From Plazaster borealis (taxonomy: Eukaryota; Echinodermata; Asteroidea; Forcipulatida; Labidiasteridae): a stretch of 64,000 nt of DNA. The position numbers were made by a program, and so were the translations under genes. Below, in pieces: positions 33,801 to 42,800 of this stretch. The number at the start of each line of letters is the position of its first letter. Positions within the stretch are counted from its first letter, which is position 1. Under the pieces are notes generated by a model, which worked only from the letters and a program-made list of their open reading frames with translations, was not told where the DNA came from and made no database searches. The stretch spans positions 3,317,127 through 3,381,126 of the forward strand of contig CM037464.1 of NCBI GenBank assembly GCA_021014325.1. Reading direction: 5' to 3'.

Positions 33801-36800
33801 TTTTACCCTTAAAAAGTGATAAACTAAAGCACATTGTATGCGACTGAAAATTAATTATTAAGTAATAAACAAGAAGGGAAATATTTGAAATAAAAATTGC
33901 ATCCCTTTAAGGTGATCACTCTCCTGCCGCTTCTTGGTTTGCATCGTAAACTTGGGTGTGATCCCTGGCTACACGGCAGTTACAGGTTGTATGGCTTCTG
34001 ACTGGCACCCCCAAAGAAAGATGTTGACGAAATAGGAAGACCGTCAACATTAGGGCTAGATGGTTCAGTTGGTAGAGCGGCGGCAGGTTAGTCCTTAAGT
34101 CGCAGATTCAAGTCCTGCACTAGTCAACTTTTTCTTTGTTCCAACACAAAATTATTTAAAAATTTATTAGATGCATGACAAAACTCTGTTTGCTCTGAAG
34201 GTACGTGAGTTGTTTAGTGGTCAGAGAGATGAAGTCTTTCGGATGCGACTTCCATCTCCAGAAGAGAGACACGCCTTCTTTGAGGATCTGCTACTTCATC
34301 AGGCGTGTAAACCACCTCCAAGACGAAAGAAGGAAGGTTGGTAGCTTAAAACTAATAATAAAAATAAAATTATTCTTATATAGCAAATATCACTGTGAGG
34401 TCCCTATGCTTTGTCAAGAATTTAACAATTATACAAATTGAACAGATATGTCTTATCTGGTTTTTTAATATTTTTTTATGTTTCGGCCTGTTTGACAACT
34501 TCTGGTAATTTGTTTCATTATTGAACAGCAGCAGATTGGAAAGAGCGGGAACCATATGACGTAGTTTTAATAACTATTTCTGGCTCTAAGGCTGCCAATT
34601 TAATCTAAGTTCCTGTGTTACCTTTGAAGGATTAATATTGAAGGAGATTATTTGTATAATTGAGTCTTTGCAAAAACATGTGAAATGCAAACTTTGTTTG
34701 TTACTTTCTTGCTTTAACGTATTGTATTTACCTCTGGCCTCTGGTACTCTTCGGAAGCATTCTGTGTGTAGTGGCTGCAAGAAAATGTTTGGTAGCCAGG
34801 TTTAGCTCAGAACTTTTTCAGTGACTAGCCAGCAGGACCAGTTAGCTTGTCATTTCTCTAGTCTGTCAGCTTTTGTGAGTCCATATTTTAAATTAAAAAG
34901 GGATGCTTCTTAATACTGAACTACCTAGCTGGACCACTTGGAGAGAATTCTGACGGGTCCTCAGGTGTTTTATCTAGCATTTGGCCAGTGGGCCACTGTT
35001 AACCGTTTCATGCTCTGTTTAGTGATAAATTGATCATATGGACACATTAATTGTTTACTTGTTTTTTGCAAATGGCGACCCCCCCCAAAAAAAACAAAAA
35101 GAAATGGTCAAAATAACGCCCTCAAGAGTCCTCTGAAAACTGTTTGGTCGTGCGATCTTTTTCGTTTTACAACTATTTTTCTGAAGGGATTAAAACCGGT
35201 CGGTGCATGAAAGAGAGAACTCCGCTGACAAGACAGATAGTGCTGTTATAGATCATCACTACTAATTCCTGCTTTTGCCAATTCTGTAATTTATTCTTTC
35301 CAGTAAAGATAACTGGAGGAAAATGTCATTTTCTCTTCTTTGTTTGAATAGTTGCCGTGAAGGCTCTACAAGAACTCCCAGTGGCTCCAGCTCCAGAGCC
35401 ACGTAAACTAACGGAAGACGAACGCAAGAAACTTGCTGAGAGGGAAGAGTCTACACTCAGGGAGCTAAGATTGTTTCTCCGAGACGTCCTCTCGCGTCTT
35501 GCCAATGAAAGAAAGTTCCGACAGTTCTTGAGGCCAGTTGACCAGGAAGAGGTTCGTCTTTTCATAAATATCCATACACAAACAATTTAACACATGTTCA
35601 TTGTTTGATGTAATAGTTGAGCCATCAATAAATGATTTTTGGATAAAATTAAATTTATTAAATTTACAGGCCAAAACAGTCACCCCGTCTCTTATTGTCT
35701 GTAGCGTGTTGTTGCCGAGCGGTTTAGTGCATCAGACTCAAGTTCTGGTGGCTGAGTCATCAGGGTTTGGGTTCCAATCCCGGTCATGACATTTGTGTCC
35801 TTGAGCAAGACACTTAACTATAATTTGCTTCTCTTCACCCAGGGGTAAATGGGTACTGAGATAGTTGTTGTGATTGATTTAGCTTGGTTCACTACATATT
35901 TGGCAGCGCAGGCTGTATACTCCCAAGGGAGCTGAGATGGTTTAAGGAATGAAATAAACGGCCCAGTGACCGGGGTAATAATGTTGGAGCGCCATGAGTG
36001 GCACTGAGTGACAGATTTAAATGCTGTATACAGGGATGAGAATTTTTTTTAAAAGGCTATATTTTTCTCCAAATAAAATAAGTCATCCTCTTTGATACAC
36101 TTCCAGACCTGCCAACTGTCCCGATTTTCCCGGGACAGTCCCGATTTCTGAGTTTCTAAGACCCTAAAATCGGGACTGTCCCGATTTCCCAACTTTTTTT
36201 TTTTTTTTTTTTAAAAAAGTTAAAATTGCTGATGAACGAACTACAGTGTTCTCCACATGTAAATTTTCAAAATACAAAATGCGCCGGACAAAAAATGCCC
36301 GACAAAACAAAATCGTCGAGCGCCCAAAAAAAAAAAAAAAAAAACGGGCGAACACAACACACGCATGCGCTAGTAGAGAGTGTGTGCAGCGCACCCAGAA
36401 GTCAGCTATTAGGGCATCCTGACTACATTTTTAGTCGATGAACGGAACCTTGTATACAAGACTCAATATTGGAGTCGACCCCGCCATCATGAGAGATATT
36501 ATTATTATTGTACATTGTCCATCAGGGGCTCGAGGTTGACAATTCTTTGGATGTTCAAACACACAGCGGAAAAAAAACTACAGGCAAATCTTAAACTCGC
36601 ATTCTAAGTAGAAGCTATCGGGCGATCGTGCACAAAGTGGATGGATTTTTAGTTCAGGATCAGTGGTTTTGTTCGTGCTGAAATGATTTGCACAAAAATG
36701 TTTGCACAATCAGTCGATCTTGCAGGAATAGTTTGTGCAATTGATCTATCGTGCAGGAATAATTTGCGCATGTTTGCCGATAGTGCAGGAATAGGTGTGC

Positions 36801-39800
36801 GCAATAGGCCTATAGTGCATGAATAATTTGAGCAATTTGGCGAACTTTCATTAAGTATTTTCGCAATTTGACAACAGTGCAGGAATGGTTTGCGCAATTT
36901 GACGATCGTGCAGGATTGGTTTAGCGCCCGGACAAAATTTAACCCTGTTACTTGCTTTGACACCAAGTATCAACCAGCCCTCCTCAAGCAAGCTAAACAA
37001 TCCACATACAAAGGTCTACACCAGTAGAAAGGTGGTGACAAGTTATATTTTACAAGTTAATCAAATAATAATAAACTTGTATTGTTTGTATGGAGTAATT
37101 CCACATTCAAAGCCAATTTACTTATGTTAATTTTAGCCCCCAAATGGCCCTGGAAGCTGTGTAGTTCTGTTAGCTTCAAGGGCTGCCCCTGGTCCCCGTC
37201 AGGGGGTCTGCCCCCCCCCCCGCCGGGCGGGGGGGCCCCGCCCCCCCCCCGCCCTGGTTTGTCCCTATTTCTGGGATATGAATGTTGGCAGGTCTGCACT
37301 TCTGTAGCACTGAGGATACTGTCGCCAAAATCTCCTTTAGAATCTATAACCCCAGGGGTTAACAAAAGGTGGAAATGCCATCATTTCAACTTGCCTCCTA
37401 GATCCCAAGTTTCAGACGTTTTTTGTTATGCAATGACTATATAAGAAACCACTACAGGGTTCTCCCCAGGTTTTTTTCAAAACTGGGGAGCATTCTTGAC
37501 CCAAATTTGTGAAGATTGGCCGAAGCACGCTGGATTGAAACGAGGTCTTCAGAATGTTTTTTACTTGGTGTTTATCTTGGTTTTGAAAGCCCTACAGTGC
37601 AATCTGGAGCATTCTATATGGTTTTCTCTTGATGTTTTTTGTGAAAAAAACCCCCCCAAAACCCACATTTTTTTGTTTGGGTATCGGCTGAAATGTATGC
37701 GTATCGGCACGCAAATTGCCCGTATCAGCCCGTTACGCTGGCTTGTGCATGGAGAGAACCCTGCACTGTTATTATTATTTTACTTTTACTACTATTGTTA
37801 TTTTTGATTTGTCTTCCAGGTACCAGACTACGTTGTTGTGATCAAGACCCCGATGGACCTCTCCACGATGATGAATAAGATCAACCTACATCATTACAAC
37901 ACAGGGAGAGACTTCTTGGATGACATTGATCTTATCTGTCGGAATGCCTTGGAGTATAACCCAGACAGAGATCCAGGAGGTACGGAAATACTATAGGGGA
38001 TTGACCCCTTGCACAACGCGAAATGCGCGTCTACCATTCCAGCTGTTTTGGGAAGTCAATTCCTTCGTGTACATTTTGACTCCCAAAATGGGGGACATGA
38101 TAGGCGCTTGTAAGTGCGCTGCGCAATGTGCAAGTGTTCAATAGGGCTGCTTTCCATAGATGAAAAAACTACACTTGATTATAGCAGGAAATACCTTGCC
38201 GGTGCTTTCATGCTGTTAACAACTTTAAGTCGGTATTCTGAAAAAAGAATTTCAGTGCCCACCCACGGTATTATTTTTTGGAACTTTTTGAGAGCTTCTT
38301 GAGTATTTGTTTTGCTTTTAAAGTAACGTTGCCTTTATAATGAAACCCTGATTTGACAAAGGAAAGACGAAGGTTTTCATAATCAGCGTTCGTAATAAGG
38401 CGACCACCGTAAGTCGGTCCAGAAAAATTTGGCGTGTATACACGTCATCCGATCGGTTAAGCATACTTGCTCACAAAGTTGATGTAGAAATTGGCACTAA
38501 TCCTGTAAGTGGAGAATGCAGGCGCGAAAGCACAAGTAATAAAAACCATTCCCATTGTCTTACAGATCGTGCAATCCGCAATCAGGCATGTGAGTTGAAG
38601 GACACGGCATATGCCATCATCGAAGCAGAGATGGACAACGATTTTGAGAAAGAATGCATTGACATCAAGGAATCTCGTCTGAACAGAGGTACAGTCAGTT
38701 ACTAGAACACCTGGGCCCCAAGCACATTATAGAAGTTCTTCTTCCGAAAGCCAACAATTATTTTTCTTGAAAGCATAAAGGATTGAGATGACTGTATTCT
38801 TTTAAAACTGAACAATTTAATATCCCTTAAGCTGCTTTACGATCAGTGAAATGACAGATCAAGGACAATTTGTTTTTGCTGTGCATTGGTCTTGCACTGT
38901 AGAGGGGCGCATACAAAATTTTGGCTGTCTTTTTTCGTATAACTCTTCAATTAAGGTGAAAGCTATGACACAAAATGTAAAATGTCCCCTATGTCCAGTG
39001 TAGTTTCTCGCCTACATGTGTACCAGAAAAGCCCAGGAATGTACAAGGTTACGTTTCTCAGACTGTGTATTCCAATTGCAGATTATTCTTCCTTCGTGGA
39101 CATAACCGCTCCAGTTTTCAGCAATATCTAAAAAAAATCTCAAATATCTTTCCTTTGAGCATCAACATTTTCTAGAAAGAAGTAAAGCAATCACCAAAGG
39201 GAGAGAGAAGTAGTCCACATTGTGTCCAAACAAAGTGTTGTATTTCCAGTGATGCACAGAATCTGTAAACCTATAAACATCTGGGAGGTACAGTGTCTTA
39301 AATCAGGGGAGGGGGAAGGCCAGGGCTGCAAGCCATTTTCAGGATTTTTCATAGACAGCAACTCTCATCCCTTTAGAGTGTGTGCTTTGATGTACGTACC
39401 CTCTTTTCTTCAAGGTCATTGTCCAGCCAAGACAGCACCAGCTTTCTACCGAGTTCTACCTCCTAGTCTGTTGCAGAAAGACCAACAGCCGCCGATGCTT
39501 GCACCAATTAGAAACGCAGTGGTCCAACCCAAAGTGAAAAACAGCAGTCCCCCGAAACTGCACTTCTCAGGGAGCAAGTATCTGGATCCTTTCTCTCAAT
39601 CTCCTCTCAAGAAGAAAAGAAATAAACGAATGAGCAGATGGAACAGAGGGTTTATCGGCTCTGCCAGGAAGAGATATCAAAAGAAAAAATTACCGAATAA
39701 TAATAAAAACTCTGATAATTCCCCCAAGACCGGAGAAGCAGCTGAAGAAAATGACATCCATAAGAATGTGAATGAAGGAGCAGAGGATGAAGGAATCAAG

Positions 39801-42800
39801 GGAGAAAAGGAAAGTGCAGAAGACAACGGCCAAGCCCAAGAAAGTGTAAGTGATAGCGAGCATCTTCCCCGACTACAGTCACAAGAAAACGGACCTCTTG
39901 AAAATGGAATTGATACAGACTCGACGACTGATCAACCCAAAGAAAGTCGGCCTTCACGGTCGACGTCGGAAAACTTATGCAGTGATAATGAAAGCATCAA
40001 GAGTGGGGAGACATTCCGTCATATTAGACCGATGCGTACGCGGTTACAATCTGGTGCCAGTTCACATTCCGATCATAACCCAACTTCTCCAAAGCCTACC
40101 TCAACACCTGCAATCAATGGAAATGAAAGAACTGCCAGCGACTTAGCTGAAGATATGGACGTTGTCGATGTCATCAATGATGGTCAGAAAAGTTGTGAGA
40201 TTTCCAGAAAAGATGCATCAAGTAAATCAGAACAAAACACTACAGTGGTCTTCCAGAAGGAATCGAATGAAAGTACAGTTGAACAATCACATGAAGCAAC
40301 TACTGAAGATGGAAAGGCGAGTTTAAATGAAAAAGAAGGATCGTCAGAAAATGAAGCAGGTAAGAAAGACGGAAATTCAGAGGAGCATGTGCCAGTGAAG
40401 CAAATGCCTCTTAGAGGGCCTTGTCACACAAGGCAACTTTTGAGCAAGACAATCCTCAAAGAACAAATCTACACAGCTAAGTAGACATATACACATGGTG
40501 TTACCGCAAACTGAATATACATAACTGGTAAATACAAACATAAATACAAAATGCAACCTTTATAGTAATCAAGGAAAAAATAGTGTTGTATCCGCATTGC
40601 GTGTGTGGAATACTGTACAGGGAAAACTCAGGCTGTTGTTTGTTTTACGTAAATGCTGTGGACATGACACACAAGTCCATTTTCTTTGTTGGGTTTTCTT
40701 TACTGCGCTATAAAAAAGGAAGGTCTTTGTCGGCTGAGTGGTCAAGCGCACTGGACTCGAGCTCTGGTGTTTCTGATCAGCAGAGTGTGTGATCGAGTCC
40801 CGGTCTTGACACAAGTCCCTTGCAAGGCACTTAACCATTATTCGTCCTTCGGACGGGACGTAAAGCCGTTGGTCCCGTGTGTTGTGTAATGCACGTAAAA
40901 GAACCCAGTGCACTTATTGTACAGGGAAGGGTTCGCCCCGGTGTTTCTGGTTTGATCAGCAGCATTATAGCGAAGAGAAGGGGTTTGCCCCGATGTTTCT
41001 GGCTGTGGCTTCTAAATGCGCCGCGGCACCTTGTTAACACTTACAAGGTGTTACATGAATGGGTCTCATAATTCATAAACTTCAAAACCCTGTCTTGAAA
41101 TACATAACAATAAGCGTTTTGAGATGCTGATAGATAAAGCGATTATATAAAAACTAGTTATTATTATTATTATTCATCTGCTGCACTCTCATGAAAATTT
41201 GTTCATATTTGTTCATGTTTTATTCTGCTGATTTTCACTGACTTGACAATATTATTTGAAATTTCAAGCTGTGCTCCCAGGGTCTTCAATCCAAAGAAGA
41301 ATGACTCGTAGAATGTGGGCGGACATAACTACACAAAAGGCGGTCGAGATTCTGGAGGATGTGACCTGTGAGGTCACTGTGGATCATAAAAGATTAGAGG
41401 TAATTTAAATGATTTGTGTCTACCTTACAATGATATGTGTATACCTCCTGATGATATGTGTGCACCTCCCAATGATATGTGTGTACCTCCCAATGATATG
41501 TATATACCTACAAATGATATGTTTATACCTCCAAATATATATGTTTATACCTCCAAAATGTGTATACCTCACAATGATATGTGTATATCTCCAAATGATA
41601 TGTTTATACCTCCAAATGATATGTTTATACCTCACCATGATATGTTTATACCTCCAAATGATATGTTTATACCTCACAATGATATGTTTATACCTCACAA
41701 TGATACGTTTATACCTCGCCATGATATGTTTATACCTCACAATGATATGTGTATATCTCCAAATGATATGTTTATACCTCCAAATGATATGTTTATACCT
41801 CACAATGATATGTTTATACCTCACCATGATATGTTTATACCTCACAATGATATGTGTAAACCTCACAATGATATGTTTATACCTCACAATGATATGTTTA
41901 TACCTCACAATAATATCTCCTGATGAGAAGTGCATACCTCTTAGTGTACTGTTGACCCATTATGAATATCAGACAGGACACGATGTTTACAAATAATGTT
42001 TACAAACACTAGATAACCAGACCAGCGTGTTTATAACTTTTTTTAATTGTACAACTCTTTCATAACATAGTGTGTAGCGTGTTGATGAGTTGGTTTAATT
42101 GTGCAACTCTTTCATAACCCAATGTGCAGCGTGTTGATGAGTTGGTTTAATTGTGCATCTCTTTCATAGCCCAATGTGCTGCGTGTTGATGAGTTGGTTT
42201 AATTGTGCAACTCTTTCATAACCCAATGTGCTGCGTGTTGATGAGTTGGTTTAATTGTGCAACTCTTTCATAACCCAATGTGCTGCGTGTTGATGAGTTG
42301 GTTTAATTGTGCATCTCTTTCATAGCCCAATGTGCAGCGTGTTGATGAGTTGGTCTAATTGTGCAACTCTTTCATAGCCCAATGTGCTGCGTGTTGATGA
42401 GTTGGTTTAATTGTGCAACTCTTTCATAACCCAATGTGCAGCGTGTTGATGAGTTGGTTTAATTGTGCAACTCTTTCGTAACCCAATGTGCAGCGTGTTG
42501 ATGAGTTGGTTTAATTGTGCAACTCTTTCATAGCCCAATGTGCAGCATGTTGATGAGTTGGTTTAATTGTGCAACTCTTTCATAACCCAATGTGCAGCGT
42601 GTTTGTGAGTTGGTCTAATTGTGCAACTCTTTCATAGCCCAATGTGCTGCGTTTTGATGAGTTGGTTTAATTGTGCATCTCTTTCATAACCCAATGTGCT
42701 GCGTGTTTGTGAGTTGGTCTAATTGTGCAACTCTTTCATAGCCCAATGTGCTGCGTGTTGATGAGTTGGTTTAATTGTGCAACTCTTTCATAGCCCAATG

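Noticed and set aside
36649..36966. 105-codon minus-strand ORF as a transposase remnant
   Set aside because: It reads the 31-base tandem repeat (repeated SCTIxxLRxP-like segments) and has no catalytic motif.
41409..41996. 195-codon ORF with MICLYLT repeats
   Set aside because: Generated by a 21-base tandem repeat inside ATAD2 intron 22. Other frames and the opposite strand are equally open.
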